64,000 bases of DNA. Source: an uncultured Bacteroidia bacterium (lineage in GTDB: Bacteria; Bacteroidota; Bacteroidia; Bacteroidales; ML635J-15). Every line of letters begins with the position of its first letter. Within the stretch, counting starts at the first letter, position 1. The notes beneath the pieces were generated by a model. It was not told the origin of the DNA. It saw nothing but the letters and a program-made list of their open reading frames with translations, and did no database searches. The stretch lies in the NCBI GenBank assembly GCA_902800045.1, contig CADCCZ010000001.1, positions 473,346-537,345 on the forward strand. The letters run 5' to 3'. Of this stretch, positions 1-8,974 are shown piece by piece. A program made the translations under genes and the position numbers.

Positions 1-424
1 TGATAATGGACTTTTTGCGGTCGCAGAGGAGTTGCCACGGCACGATGTCGGAGTGGTGTTCCATTTCGGAAACGATGATTTCATCGCCTTCGCCGATGAA
101 GGTTTCGCCGAACGAATATGCCACGAGGTTGATGGATTCGGTAGTTCCGCGTGTGAAGATTATTTCCTCGGTGGAACTAGCGTTTATGAATTTCCGAACG
201 GTTTCGCGGGCACGCTCGTTGGCTTCGGTGGCGAAGTTGCTGAGGTAGTGTACTCCGCGGTGGATATTCGAATTGAAGCGCGAATAGTATTCGGCTATCG
301 TGTCGATTACTATTCGCGGCTTTTGTGATGTTGCTGCATTGTCGAAATAGACAAGCGGCTTGTTATGAACCTTTTCTGAAAGTATCGGGAAGTCTTTCCT
401 GATTTCTTTTACGTCAAAATTCAT
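1..424 (-). CDS. sufS: Cysteine desulfurase SufS, N-terminal part (cut by window edge)
   Basis: Class V PLP-dependent aminotransferase that removes sulfur from L-cysteine for Fe-S cluster assembly. I translated the reverse strand from ATG at 422-424. The first residues (MNFDVKEIRKDFPILSEK) are followed by the YFDNAATSQKP signature, then NIHRGVHYLS, TRGTTESINLVA and SEMEHHSDIVPWQ, which are the usual SufS/CsdA landmarks. Only about 141 residues are visible; the PLP lysine and active-site cysteine lie beyond base 1. The gene starts 10 bases after the stop of the T9SS cargo gene upstream, so the two may be cotranscribed. Family assignment is firm; SufS rather than CsdA is inferred from the N-terminus and would need the missing half or neighbouring suf genes. 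Confidence 0.9.
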   Translation of the reverse strand, partial: MNFDVKEIRKDFPILSEKVHNKPLVYFDNAATSQKPRIVIDTIAEYYSRFNSNIHRGVHYLSNFATEANERARETVRKFINASSTEEIIFTRGTTESINLVAYSFGETFIGEGDEIIVSEMEHHSDIVPWQLLCDRKKSII

Positions 425-434
425 TTTAAAGTTT

Positions 435-2327
435 TTATTCTACAATAAGTTTGCTGACGCTAACATTGTTGCCGTTGTACGACTTCAAAGTGTAAACGCC
501 CTTTGCTTTGTTTGTTAGGTCGATAGTTGTATTGTTGGCATTAACCTGCTGCTGCATTACGAGTTTGCCTGTAATGTCGTAAACTTCAATGCTTTCGATG
601 TTTTCGCCACTGATGTTGAACATTCCTTCTGATGGGTTGGGGTAGATGCTGTTTACAACATTTTCCTCAGCAACATCAACTACATAGTAGTCGCTAACCA
701 TGAATCTCTTCGACTGCATTACGCGGCCTTGAGTGTGGTTTTCAACCCAAACGACAACCTTGCACTTTGTAATGTCGTAGTCGTCGCTGACGGTGATTGT
801 ATAGCTAGTGCTGAACTGGTTGTTTCCGTCGAAAGTTGCTACAGTACCGTTTGCATTGGGGTACATAACGCGGACAAGATTGTTAATCTTTCCTGCTACA
901 CCCCAGTTGTAGTTGATGTCTTCTGCAAGGGCTGCCATGACCACAATCTGGTCGTTGCCAAAGTATTCCGAAAGTTTTTCTGCGGTAACATTCAGAGTGA
1001 AAGTCTTGCTTCCAACTTCTGTTTGTACTAATTCTGCATTTAGGTTGTAAATAGAATTGATGTCCTTGACGTAATTGTAAAATGTTGTAATATATTGCTG
1101 TTCTTCGGATATGGTTGTTGAATATAGTCCTGCCATTCCGATGTAGCCGTCGAATACCATAGAAGGTGTTCCATCGAATCCGTAGTTTTGTCCGTACATG
1201 TTATCTTTTCCTGCCCAGTATTGGAAGCGGTTGGCTGATTCGGTATAACCGTATGTGTCTGAGATATGTTGGTCAAGAACAATAATGTCGTAATTGCCAG
1301 TAGCTTCCATGTTGTCGAGAGCTTTTGCTGCGTATGGGCAGTAGCCGCAACCTCTGTATGAGAATACTTCAACGAGTACATTTTGTCTTTCAACACCGCC
1401 TTCGATAACAGCCTGTGCTGTATTTGACGCTGCCGAGTAACCAATTGCTGTTCCGCAGTATGCGCGTACCTGATAGTTGTATGTCATTGGGTAGAGGTGT
1501 TCGTCGGTATATGTGGTTCCAGTTGTGGTTGCAACTTCTTCTCCTTCGCGAGAAATTGAGTAGTAAACAAGGTTGTCGTTGTCAACTGCAGTCCAGCTGA
1601 GGACAACATCGTTTTCGTTCTGAACTGTGGCCGTGAGGTTTGTAGGTGCTGCTGGAGCAGGAACCTGTTCAATTACAAGGTCGTCGATGTAATAAAGACC
1701 AGCTTGGTTGTTTGCAGTGTGCGAGTAGAAGTCGATAGCATCGAGCTTGCATGTTGTGCCGTCGCCGTTTGTTCCCTTGCTCCACTGGTACGAGAGGACA
1801 ACTTCGTCGTTCAGATAGAAGTCAATCCAGTCGTTGTCAAGGTCAACAAAATGCTGGATTTTGGTCCATGAGTCAGGTGTGTAAGGATGTGTGTACTGAC
1901 TTCCGTTGGCATCGATTGTGATTGTTCCTCCGTTGAATGTCAACTGAATACCCCATTGTGAGTTTTGACCGTTGAAATCCTGCAGAATATTGTAGTAACC
2001 TGTTTTGTTTGCAGGTACATACATGTAGAATTCAACTCTGTAGCGTCCTGTGGTAAGGTCGTTCATGTTGAGGATAACATCGGTTTCGGTGTTGCCATTG
2101 ATGTATGCCTTCATCGACTTTGTACCATTGTGAGCCTGTTCTTCGCTTACAAGTCCACCAAGAACGCCAGTCCCCCACATTTCCCATTGTGGAGCTGCTA
2201 CGGTTGACATATACGAGCCAGCATCGTAAGACTCAAAGTTTTCGTTTACAACCTGCTGTGAATTTGCAGTGATTGACATCAGCATTGCTGTTGCTGTTGC
2301 GATAATTAAATAATAAAATCTTCTCAT
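435..2327 (-). CDS. Secreted T9SS cargo protein with Omp28-like thioredoxin-fold domain
   Basis: About 630 residues. The start at 2327 (MRRFYYLIIATATAM) gives a clean signal peptide ending near NSQ; a longer reading upstream adds only 14 unlikely residues. In order it shows a concanavalin-like beta-sandwich region (about 25-215), a fibronectin type III domain (about 220-305, starting APTNLTATV), an Omp28-like thioredoxin-fold domain with a CGYCPYA motif (about 310-540) and a C-terminal type IX sorting domain (last 75 residues, IYPNPSEG then KGVYTLK). It should therefore cross the outer membrane by T9SS and be anchored or released at the surface. The CxxC motif suggests redox or disulfide chemistry, but the substrate is unknown. 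Confidence 0.85.
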   Translation of the reverse strand: MRRFYYLIIATATAMLMSITANSQQVVNENFESYDAGSYMSTVAAPQWEMWGTGVLGGLVSEEQAHNGTKSMKAYINGNTETDVILNMNDLTTGRYRVEFYMYVPANKTGYYNILQDFNGQNSQWGIQLTFNGGTITIDANGSQYTHPYTPDSWTKIQHFVDLDNDWIDFYLNDEVVLSYQWSKGTNGDGTTCKLDAIDFYSHTANNQAGLYYIDDLVIEQVPAPAAPTNLTATVQNENDVVLSWTAVDNDNLVYYSISREGEEVATTTGTTYTDEHLYPMTYNYQVRAYCGTAIGYSAASNTAQAVIEGGVERQNVLVEVFSYRGCGYCPYAAKALDNMEATGNYDIIVLDQHISDTYGYTESANRFQYWAGKDNMYGQNYGFDGTPSMVFDGYIGMAGLYSTTISEEQQYITTFYNYVKDINSIYNLNAELVQTEVGSKTFTLNVTAEKLSEYFGNDQIVVMAALAEDINYNWGVAGKINNLVRVMYPNANGTVATFDGNNQFSTSYTITVSDDYDITKCKVVVWVENHTQGRVMQSKRFMVSDYYVVDVAEENVVNSIYPNPSEGMFNISGENIESIEVYDITGKLVMQQQVNANNTTIDLTNKAKGVYTLKSYNGNNVSVSKLIVE

Positions 2328-2425
2328 AAGACAAAAAATTGACGTTAATAATGCACAAAGATAAAACAAATTTGGGATTTACGATTGGGGATTTGTGATT
2401 TTTTTGATTGGATTTATAAATTCGG

Positions 2426-2464
2426 CAATTGTAGAGACGTGGCATGCTACGTCCCTACAAATTG
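2426..2464. repeat. Intergenic imperfect palindrome (REP-like)
   Basis: An imperfect inverted repeat with arms CAATTGTAG and CTACAAATTG around GACGT/ACGTC and a GCATGC centre, lying between two leftward host genes. It is followed by AT-rich words repeated around TTGTCCATT. It resembles short dispersed palindromes of Bacteroidales intergenic DNA and may also act as a weak terminator. A second palindrome of similar style is at 4796-4815. Confidence 0.45.
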
Positions 2465-2489
2465 TCCATTATTCATTGTCCATTGTCAA

Positions 2490-3308
2490 TTATTCAAGGT
2501 AAATCTTTCCGCTCTTGTCGCTTCGGTTCAATTTCTTGTATTGCTCTGCCTTGTGCTTTACTACCATAATGAAATTGTAGGCGTTCATGCTGTTGATAAA
2601 CTCTGCTGAAAAATCGCACCAATCGAGAAACCTGATTGTTTCAAGTTCCGTAAAGCCTGTAAGTTCCATAATTTGTACTGTAGTTATACGTTCCTCGATT
2701 AGTTGGCTTACGTGGTCTTTCTGCTGAAGTTCTGCTAGCTTTCTTCGTTCCTTTCCTTCCTTGCTGAAGGCTTCGTAAAGCGCTGTAATGGGACTAAATG
2801 TAAATCCTGCGCCTGTAGTTGGCGTATTGTTATAAAAATTGATAGCTTTTTGTTTTGCAGGAAAGTTCTGCTGGGCATATACATAGTCGTCGTCGGGCAG
2901 GTTCATGGTGGTGACTTCGTATTTCAGCTGGTTGTATCGCCATTCGAAAATGTCAACGGTCGGAAGCATGTAGGCTTCGGTTTTCATCTTGACAATCAAC
3001 GGTTCGGTTCTGTCAACGGCTTTTTCGTCGATTACAACGTGCTTGCGCTCGTAGCCGAGCATAGAGAAGCGTATGGTGTCGTACATTTTTGCCGACAACG
3101 CAAAATAACCCGCTGTGTCGCTTATTGTGCCCTCGCGTCGGTGACGGATGGATATGTTGGTGAAAATTAGTGGTTTGCCTGTTTCTTCGTCGAGAACGTA
3201 GCCTGCGATAATCACACGGTCGTCCATCTTGATGAACTGCGAAAACGAAAAATTGCAGCTAAATACCGCTATTGTAGTGATTAGTAATATTCTGACTGCA
3301 ACTTTCAT
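2490..3308 (-). CDS. Exported protein with carboxypeptidase-regulatory-like domain
   Basis: 272 residues with a signal peptide (about 1-23). Residues about 30-110 form a CarboxypepD_reg-like beta-sandwich: VIIAGYVLDEETGKPLIFTNISI, then GTISDTAGYFAL and LGYERKHVVI. This is the domain found at the start of many TonB-dependent receptors, here without a barrel. The remaining 160 residues are helical and charged and I do not recognise them. The protein is probably periplasmic or attached to the outer membrane. It lies 10 bases downstream of the aminotransferase gene, so it is probably in the same transcript. Confidence 0.65.
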   Translation of the reverse strand: MKVAVRILLITTIAVFSCNFSFSQFIKMDDRVIIAGYVLDEETGKPLIFTNISIRHRREGTISDTAGYFALSAKMYDTIRFSMLGYERKHVVIDEKAVDRTEPLIVKMKTEAYMLPTVDIFEWRYNQLKYEVTTMNLPDDDYVYAQQNFPAKQKAINFYNNTPTTGAGFTFSPITALYEAFSKEGKERRKLAELQQKDHVSQLIEERITTVQIMELTGFTELETIRFLDWCDFSAEFINSMNAYNFIMVVKHKAEQYKKLNRSDKSGKIYLE

Positions 3309-3318
3309 CGTGATGAAT

Positions 3319-4440
3319 TTATTTCACGAATTCGAGAACCGAATCGGTTATGTATTTCAGTGTTTCTTCGTTGAGTTCGGTGTTCATCGGCAGAGCCATT
3401 ACCGATTCGCAAAGTTTGTCGGTGACGGGGAATGCGTTCGGGTCTGACTTGAATCCTTGGAATGCCTTTTGTTTGTGTAATGGGATAGGGTAGTACACAG
3501 CAGATGCTATGCCTTTGGCTTTCAGGTGTTCCATTAGTGCGGTACGGTCAACGCCATTGAGGCGAACAACATATTGGTGGAAAGTATGGGTGGTCTTGTC
3601 GGCACGTTTTGGCGTGCTGATTTTCGTGCAGTTGGCGAAAGCCTTGTCGTAGAAGTCGGCAGCCTTGCGACGTGCGTTGTTGTATTCGTCCAAGTGTGGC
3701 AATTTTGCGCGGAGCACTACTGCCTGAATGGTGTCGAGACGTGAATTTACTCCAATGCGGTCGTGGTGGTAGCGGATTTCCATGCCGTGGTTGACGATGG
3801 ATGAGATTTTTTCGGCAAGTTCGGCATCGTTGGTGAACAATGCTCCGCCGTCGCCGTAGCAACCGAGGTTTTTCGACGGGAAGAACGATGTGCAGCCGAT
3901 GTGACCGATTGTTCCAGCCTTTTTCACTGTGCCGTCCGAAAAATGGTAGTCGCTGCCGATTGCCTGTGCGGTGTCTTCGATGACATAAAGGTTATGGCGG
4001 CGTGCAATGTCCATAATGCGTTCCATATCGGCGCACTGACCGAAAAGATGTACGGGGACTATTGCCTTTGTGCGCGGAGTGATAGCCTTTTCAATCTCGT
4101 CGGGGTTTATGAGATATGTTTCAGGGTCAACATCGACCATAACAGGCGTGAGTTGCAGCAGCGCGATAGTTTCGACTGTGGCGATGAATGTGAAATCGGT
4201 GGAGATAACTTCGTCGCCTGGTTTCAGTCCGAGAGCCATCATTGCAATTTGCAAAGCGTCGGTGCCGTTTCCGCAGGTTATCACGTTGCCAACGTTCAGA
4301 TAGGTAGCCAGTTCCTTGCGGAAATCCTTGACATCCTGACCGTTGATGAATTCGGTGTTGTTTATCACTCGTGCAATACCGCTGTCGATTTCGTCCTTTA
4401 TTTTTAGGTATTGCGACTTTAAGTCAACCATTTGTATCAT
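3319..4440 (-). CDS. DegT/DnrJ/EryC1/StrS-family sugar aminotransferase
   Basis: PLP-dependent aminotransferase that typically transfers an amino group to a keto-sugar nucleotide in surface polysaccharide synthesis. The start is placed at the Met of MIQMVDLKSQY (4440; 4431 is also possible) because family members begin with this VDLKxQY block; residues upstream of it are unlike the family. Visible signatures are CGNGTDALQIAM, EVISTDFTFIAT, HLFGQCADM, VIEDTAQAIG and SFFPSKNLGCYGDGGA, in which the lysine of SKNLG binds PLP. The length of about 373 residues is normal. The sugar product cannot be told from the sequence. Confidence 0.88.
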   Translation of the reverse strand: MIQMVDLKSQYLKIKDEIDSGIARVINNTEFINGQDVKDFRKELATYLNVGNVITCGNGTDALQIAMMALGLKPGDEVISTDFTFIATVETIALLQLTPVMVDVDPETYLINPDEIEKAITPRTKAIVPVHLFGQCADMERIMDIARRHNLYVIEDTAQAIGSDYHFSDGTVKKAGTIGHIGCTSFFPSKNLGCYGDGGALFTNDAELAEKISSIVNHGMEIRYHHDRIGVNSRLDTIQAVVLRAKLPHLDEYNNARRKAADFYDKAFANCTKISTPKRADKTTHTFHQYVVRLNGVDRTALMEHLKAKGIASAVYYPIPLHKQKAFQGFKSDPNAFPVTDKLCESVMALPMNTELNEETLKYITDSVLEFVK

Positions 4441-4522
4441 ACTCGAAAATTTTTTGCAAATATATGAAGAATGGCGATAATTCGCCATCTTCACAATCGG
4501 AACTTTTTCCCATCATTCGCTT

Positions 4523-4693
4523 TTACGCAAGTTCCAAAATTTTTTTCACCAATTTGTCGCTTGGACTAATGTCCGGCAGAAACTTCAATGACCTGTCAAA
4601 ATCTGCTATCTCATTGAGGTCCAGCAGGTATTCTTCGGTTTCGTTCTTTGCGTTGGTGTTAATTGTGTAAAAATACGTGTAGACATCCATCAT
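4523..4693 (-). CDS. Small hypothetical protein (56 aa)
   Basis: A short open frame read on the reverse strand from tandem ATG codons at 4688-4693 to TAA at 4523-4525. The product starts MMDVYTYFYTINTNAKNE and contains an acidic stretch ending in SDKLVKKILELA. Its composition is protein-like and it lies 83 bases upstream of the aminotransferase start in the same direction. I do not recognise a family. Confidence 0.45.
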   Translation of the reverse strand: MMDVYTYFYTINTNAKNETEEYLLDLNEIADFDRSLKFLPDISPSDKLVKKILELA

Positions 4694-4795
4694 AGGCGAA
4701 TATGTTTTTTGTTTGTGAGTATAACGGAGGTTTTTCCCTTTTATTATTTGATGATGAAAAAAATTATCAAATTTTTGAACCCTTGAATCTCGACT

Positions 4796-4815
4796 CGACG
4801 CAATGCATTGCGTCG
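4796..4815. repeat. Perfect 20-bp intergenic palindrome
   Basis: CGACGCAATG followed by its exact reverse complement CATTGCGTCG. It sits in a 250-base AT-rich intergenic stretch (4694-4943) that otherwise holds repeated words of the type TTGAAC and ATTAAAC but no gene I can support. It may be a dispersed REP-like element. Confidence 0.5.
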
Positions 4816-4943
4816 CTACTACAATTGTTGAATTTTTAAATCATCGAATCTTTGAACCTTGAACATTAAACATTAAACGTTGAACGTAAAACCTGAAACG
4901 GCGCGGCCATAAAAAACTAGAAACTTCCAAACGGCTTTAGTCC

Positions 4944-6926
4944 TTAATCCAAACTTGGAACGTAGTCGTTTGACAATACTCTCATTTCTATTCTACGGTT
5001 TTGCTGGTTGGCGACTTCCTGTTGTTCCTTGGTAAGCGAGTTGATGAAACTTTCGTTCAGTTCGGAGCCTTTGGGCAGGAACGGATATGTTGGGTCGTAT
5101 TTGGTTATGACCTTCGGCTTGCTTTCGCCGTATCCCTTTGCAACCATGCGTGCTGCAGGAATGCCTTTCGACTCGAAATATGAGGTAACCGAATTTGCAC
5201 GTTTCTGGCTGAGTTCCATGTTGCTCTGGTCGGAGCCAACCATATCGGTGTGTGCCGAAAGCTCAATAACAATGTTCGGGTTCTCGACCATTATGCGGAT
5301 TGTGCTGTCGAGGATTGCCTTAGATGGTTCGGTAAGTTCCCAGCGGCCGAAAGCAAACTCAATGTTTGGAATTTCGATTGTCTTGTTGAGGGTTTCGAGA
5401 AGAATGTCGTACTCGAAAGTCTTGTTGAACTCGAGCGAATCGGTTGAGAAACGAGACCTACCGTTGAAATATCCGTCTTTGGTAACTACGAACACATAGT
5501 CGGTCTTGGCTTTCAGCTTGAATCCGAAAGTTTCCTTCTTGTTAGCTACGATGATTGTATCGCGGAACATGGATCCATCGCTGCCATAGAGTGTTATGAG
5601 GCTGGAATCGATGAGAGCCTTAGTGTCGGCATCGTGTACTGTGCCTTTCAGATTGAACTCTAATGGTGGCTTCTCGAAGAAATATATGTCTTCGCCTTTC
5701 GAACCTTTGCGGTCGGTGGTGAAATAACCCTTGTCCTCGTTCTTGTAGTAGTATATACCGAAGTCGTTGCCGTTGCTGCTGAACGGGTAGCCCATGTTCT
5801 GCGAATGCCAGTGGTTGTCTTCATCTTTGTATGCGACAAAAATGTCGAGACCGCCCATTGTCGGGTGCTTGGTGCTGGAGTAGAACAAAGTGGTGTCGTT
5901 GCGCATGTATGGGAAAAGTTCGTCGCCTGCTGAATTTATGGCAGGGCCCATGTTCTTTGGTTTCGACCAATCAGAGCCTGCTTTTTCCGAGTACCAAATG
6001 TCGGCACCGCCGTATCCGCCGTCGAGACGAGCCGAGAAGTAGATTATGCTTCCGTCGGGAGAAACCGTTGGGTGACCAATCGACAATGAGTCGGAAACTA
6101 TGCCGAGGTTTGCAGGATTCATCCATTCGCCTTCAACTTTCTGTGCTTCATATATTTGGCAGCCAGTGTTCTTGCCTTTTTCGGCAATGCACGAGGTATA
6201 GTAGAACTTACGTCCCTGGTCGAAAATGCAGGGCGAACCTTCGTCGAAACGGGTATTTAGCGAGTCGAGTGCAGTTACATCTTCCCACTTGCCGTGACGG
6301 TCGAGCTTGGTGACAAAAAGGTCGGAGAACTTGGTGCCTGTGATTCCGCTAAGTTTCTTTCCTTTCGATTCCTCGCGTGTAGAGCTGAAATATATATGGT
6401 CGAAACCGTCCTTTTCGTCGATGCTTGGACAGAAGTCGTTTGCCTTGGAATTAAGGTGCTTTGCTTTTTCGATAACCCAGCGTGTCGGCTTCTTGGTTTG
6501 CTCGATAGCCCAGTTTGCCGACTCAAGGCCTTTGCGGGCAACAGAGTCGTTGGGCTTAATTTCGAGAACCTGATTGTAGTATTCAATTGCGGTTTCGAAG
6601 TTGTCTTCCTGAATTTCTATTTCGGCAAGACGGTTCTTGGCAGGAACTTCAAAACCTTTGGATTTGGCGGCACGCTTGTAGTTTGAACGTGCTTTTTTGT
6701 AGTATCCCGACATGAAATAGCATTCGCCAATCTTGTAGTAGATTTCAATTTTGTCGTTCTTGTTCTTGATTTTTTTCAGAATGGCGGTGTATTCCTCCAT
6801 GGCCTTGTAGTATTCCTCAGCCTCGAAACTTTCGTCGGCACGGCGGAGCTTTTTCTCCTGAGCGCTTGTCGCTGAGAAGATTACAACTGCGAGGAGCAAT
6901 GTTAATATGTACTTGAGTACTTTCAT
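4944..6926 (-). CDS. PorE-like TPR/PD40/CRD/OmpA outer-membrane-associated protein
   Basis: 660 residues with signal peptide (about 1-22). Domain order: TPR repeats (about 25-150), a PD40/WD40-like beta-propeller (about 155-410, with repeats such as GHPTVSPDGSIIYFSAR and FPYMRNDTTLFYSS), a carboxypeptidase-regulatory-like fold (about 425-505) and a C-terminal OmpA/MotB peptidoglycan-binding domain (about 530-655, ELSAHTDMVGSDQSNMELSQKRA and QQNRRIEMRV). This is the same architecture as PorE, which links the T9SS to peptidoglycan. Since a T9SS cargo is encoded nearby, a T9SS role is plausible, but Bacteroidota carry several paralogues of this type, so orthology is inference. Confidence 0.78.
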   Translation of the reverse strand: MKVLKYILTLLLAVVIFSATSAQEKKLRRADESFEAEEYYKAMEEYTAILKKIKNKNDKIEIYYKIGECYFMSGYYKKARSNYKRAAKSKGFEVPAKNRLAEIEIQEDNFETAIEYYNQVLEIKPNDSVARKGLESANWAIEQTKKPTRWVIEKAKHLNSKANDFCPSIDEKDGFDHIYFSSTREESKGKKLSGITGTKFSDLFVTKLDRHGKWEDVTALDSLNTRFDEGSPCIFDQGRKFYYTSCIAEKGKNTGCQIYEAQKVEGEWMNPANLGIVSDSLSIGHPTVSPDGSIIYFSARLDGGYGGADIWYSEKAGSDWSKPKNMGPAINSAGDELFPYMRNDTTLFYSSTKHPTMGGLDIFVAYKDEDNHWHSQNMGYPFSSNGNDFGIYYYKNEDKGYFTTDRKGSKGEDIYFFEKPPLEFNLKGTVHDADTKALIDSSLITLYGSDGSMFRDTIIVANKKETFGFKLKAKTDYVFVVTKDGYFNGRSRFSTDSLEFNKTFEYDILLETLNKTIEIPNIEFAFGRWELTEPSKAILDSTIRIMVENPNIVIELSAHTDMVGSDQSNMELSQKRANSVTSYFESKGIPAARMVAKGYGESKPKVITKYDPTYPFLPKGSELNESFINSLTKEQQEVANQQNRRIEMRVLSNDYVPSLD

Positions 6927-6995
6927 TTCGATATTTTACCGTCCATATAACTGAAAAACACCTATTTTATTATTCGGCTGGCAAAATTAATCATT

Positions 6996-7265
6996 TTAGC
7001 AATAGTTATAGATGGCTACAGCAATAAAAAATATCCACAATGCAAGTATTATGAAACTTATTAGCTTGTAGGACATTTTCTGATTTTTGTGCCTGATTGT
7101 GAACATGAGGAATATCACCGAGAAGATGCCTCCCATGAGTTCGAACAGGTGAAGAATGGATTCGGGGATGCGGCGCTTGTCCTTTTTTGCTCTGCGCTTG
7201 TCGGCACAGAAAAGGATGGTTGCAATGATATTTATTATTATAAGGTATGTTATTGCAAGTTTCAT
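6996..7265 (-). CDS. DUF1294 small membrane protein
   Basis: 89 residues with an N-terminal membrane helix, the DUF1294 signature CADKRRAKKDKRRIPES followed by LFELMGGIFSVI, and a last helix at about 68-88. The function of the family is unknown. It is the last host gene before the prophage and reads away from it. Confidence 0.75.
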   Translation of the reverse strand: MKLAITYLIIINIIATILFCADKRRAKKDKRRIPESILHLFELMGGIFSVIFLMFTIRHKNQKMSYKLISFIILALWIFFIAVAIYNYC

Positions 7266-7295
7266 GCGTTTCGAATTTGTCTGCTATTAAAAACA

Positions 7296-7321
7296 AAAGA
7301 GTTCGGAAATCCGAACTCTTT
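7296..7321 (-). terminator. Intrinsic terminator at the host/prophage boundary
   Basis: An 11-bp perfect stem AAAGAGTTCGG/CCGAACTCTTT with a 4-base loop. Read leftward it is followed by a T-rich tract (TTTGTTTTT). It lies just past the putative tRNA 3' end at 7325-7340, as expected for the terminator of a leftward tRNA gene. Confidence 0.7.
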
Positions 7322-7324
7322 GTG

Positions 7325-7340
7325 TGGTACCTCCTGAACC
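7325..7340 (-). other. Putative attL: residual tRNA 3' end
   Basis: Read on the reverse strand this stretch is GGTTCAGGAGGTACCA: a T-arm-like GGTTC, an acceptor-like AGGAGGT, a discriminator A and an encoded CCA, followed at once by a terminator. No complete tRNA can be folded to its right, where the integrase gene follows. This is what an integrative element leaves behind when it inserts into the 3' part of a tRNA; the intact tRNA would be at the other end, outside the window. Inference, not proven. Confidence 0.4.
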
Positions 7341-7452
7341 ATAGTCATATTTTCAACGAAAGTTAATTCGCTGAAACTGAATATATTTTGTAAATTTATA
7401 TACGGTTCAAAATTCATCTAAATACAACAAAATTTAATGAACTGAAAGACTT

Positions 7453-8727
7453 TTAGTCCGTTTTTAGTCCGTCCGTTCCGAACGTGTTGAACTTGTCCAT
7501 CTCCTTTTTTTTGAGTTCGTCAACAATGTCGATGTAAGGTTTCATGGAGTTGTAATCTGAATGACCAGTCCATCGCATTATGACTTCTGCTGGTATTCCC
7601 AAGTATAGAGAATTTACGACAAAAGTTTTCCTTCCGCAGTGCGTTGTGATAAGTTGCCATTTCTCATACACTTTTTCTTCGCGTTTGCTTCCGCTGTACT
7701 GGACGATTTTAATCTTGTCGTTCATTTCAGCCATACGGCAGATAGTCTTTAGGTGCTCGTTTTCCTTTTGGTTGCAGAACACAGGCAGAGCCTTGTTATT
7801 TGGCAGAGGAACATCTTCGTACTTGTCGAGTATTGCCTTTGAATATTTGTTTAGTTCCACTTCAAGGCTGTCGGTTGTTTTCTGTGTCGTAAATTTTATC
7901 TTGCCGTCAACGATGTCGGATTTCTGCAGCTTGCGAACATCGGAGTATCGAAGTCCAGAGAAACAGCAGAAGCAGAATACATCGCGAGCCTGCGAATACT
8001 TAACTCTGTCGAAATCCATATTGTAAAGCCTTTGCAGTTCCTCCCAAGTAAGGTAGATTATAGGTGCATCCGCTTTCTTTAGGCGAGGTTTGAAGTTTTC
8101 GTGTGCCTTGCCGTTATATAGTCCACTCTTTGAACACCAGCGCAGGAACCAGAGGAATAACTTTATGTTCTTTGCAATCGTTGTGTTTTGATTTCCTTTG
8201 TCAATAAGGTATTTCTGAAAACCAAGCATAGTGTCTTCCGTGATAGAGTTTACCTGTATGTTTGGGCAGAAATCATTTAGCAGGTTGCGAAGCCGTTTGA
8301 ACTCCGCTATTGTTCCGCTCTGCCATTCGTTCTGCAGGCTCATCTTCTTGACAAAGGTGTCGTATGTGTCAAGTATGGTACGGATGTCTGATACTTCTAT
8401 CTTTCCGAATGTTGCATTAAAGGACTGCTTGAACTCGTCAACGGTCGGTACTAGACTTTTGTTGTAGAACTGCTGGAATATTTCTTCGGCAGTCTGCTCG
8501 AAGAGTGTCATTTTCCTGTTGATCTCGCTTGCAGGTATTTTGTCTGGTCCATGAGTAGTGTTTATTCGTGCGCGGTTTTGGTCTTTGAGATACTTGTTGC
8601 TTTCTATGGCATATCCGAGTGCAAATGCAGCAATGCACTTGCTGCCATTCCATTTTACTCGCATACGGAGACGGAATGATGTCGCATTGATTTTGTCTTG
8701 TACCCAGTTAATCCTGTAAAGTATCAT
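7453..8727 (-). CDS. int: Tyrosine recombinase (phage integrase)
   Basis: 424 residues from the ATG at 8725-8727 (MILYRINWVQDK); the reading upstream of this Met overlaps the next gene and does not look like the family. It has an arm-binding N-terminal region with a strand-rich start, a SAM-like core-binding domain (about 110-210) and a catalytic domain. Visible catalytic residues are R260 (GLRYSD), H363 and R366 (HCGRKTF), H389 (TGHSDY) and the nucleophile Y398 (KPYIDI). It should integrate and excise the prophage at the adjacent att site. It is the leftmost prophage gene and ends the leftward repressor operon, overlapping the 3' end of the upstream gene by 20 bases. Confidence 0.95.
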   Translation of the reverse strand: MILYRINWVQDKINATSFRLRMRVKWNGSKCIAAFALGYAIESNKYLKDQNRARINTTHGPDKIPASEINRKMTLFEQTAEEIFQQFYNKSLVPTVDEFKQSFNATFGKIEVSDIRTILDTYDTFVKKMSLQNEWQSGTIAEFKRLRNLLNDFCPNIQVNSITEDTMLGFQKYLIDKGNQNTTIAKNIKLFLWFLRWCSKSGLYNGKAHENFKPRLKKADAPIIYLTWEELQRLYNMDFDRVKYSQARDVFCFCCFSGLRYSDVRKLQKSDIVDGKIKFTTQKTTDSLEVELNKYSKAILDKYEDVPLPNNKALPVFCNQKENEHLKTICRMAEMNDKIKIVQYSGSKREEKVYEKWQLITTHCGRKTFVVNSLYLGIPAEVIMRWTGHSDYNSMKPYIDIVDELKKKEMDKFNTFGTDGLKTD

Positions 8728-8974
8728 AAAAGTTTCCCTTTCCGAGCAGAATCCACTTTGGAGATATGTTATAGTCGTTGCACAGATATGCCACATACTC
8801 GCATTTGAGTATTGTATTTTGGGGTTTGTTCTTTACTGTGATAAGATTCCACCTGTTGATGCCGTGCTTCTTTGTGAAGGTCTGCAATCCTCTTATTTTG
8901 CCGTCCCTCGCAAGGATGTCAATGGCATCGAAGAACCGCCTTGTAATATCAATTCCTGACTGGCTGATTATCAT
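8708..8974 (-). CDS. Small probable HTH regulator
   Basis: 88 residues (MIISQSGIDITRRFFDAI...). The pattern FFDAIDIL, then TFTKKHGINRWNL, then YVAYLCNDYNISPKWILLGKGNFY matches the XRE-like regulators of Bacteroidota prophages that end in an SPxWLLxGxGxF block. It overlaps both neighbours (26 bases with the upstream gene, 20 with int), so it is translated as part of one leftward operon. Probably DNA-binding; its target is unknown. Confidence 0.6.
   Translation of the reverse strand: MIISQSGIDITRRFFDAIDILARDGKIRGLQTFTKKHGINRWNLITVKNKPQNTILKCEYVAYLCNDYNISPKWILLGKGNFYDTLQD

Noticed and set aside
5831..6313. 160-aa forward frame inside the PorE-like gene
   Set aside because: Antisense shadow of a gene with clear domains.
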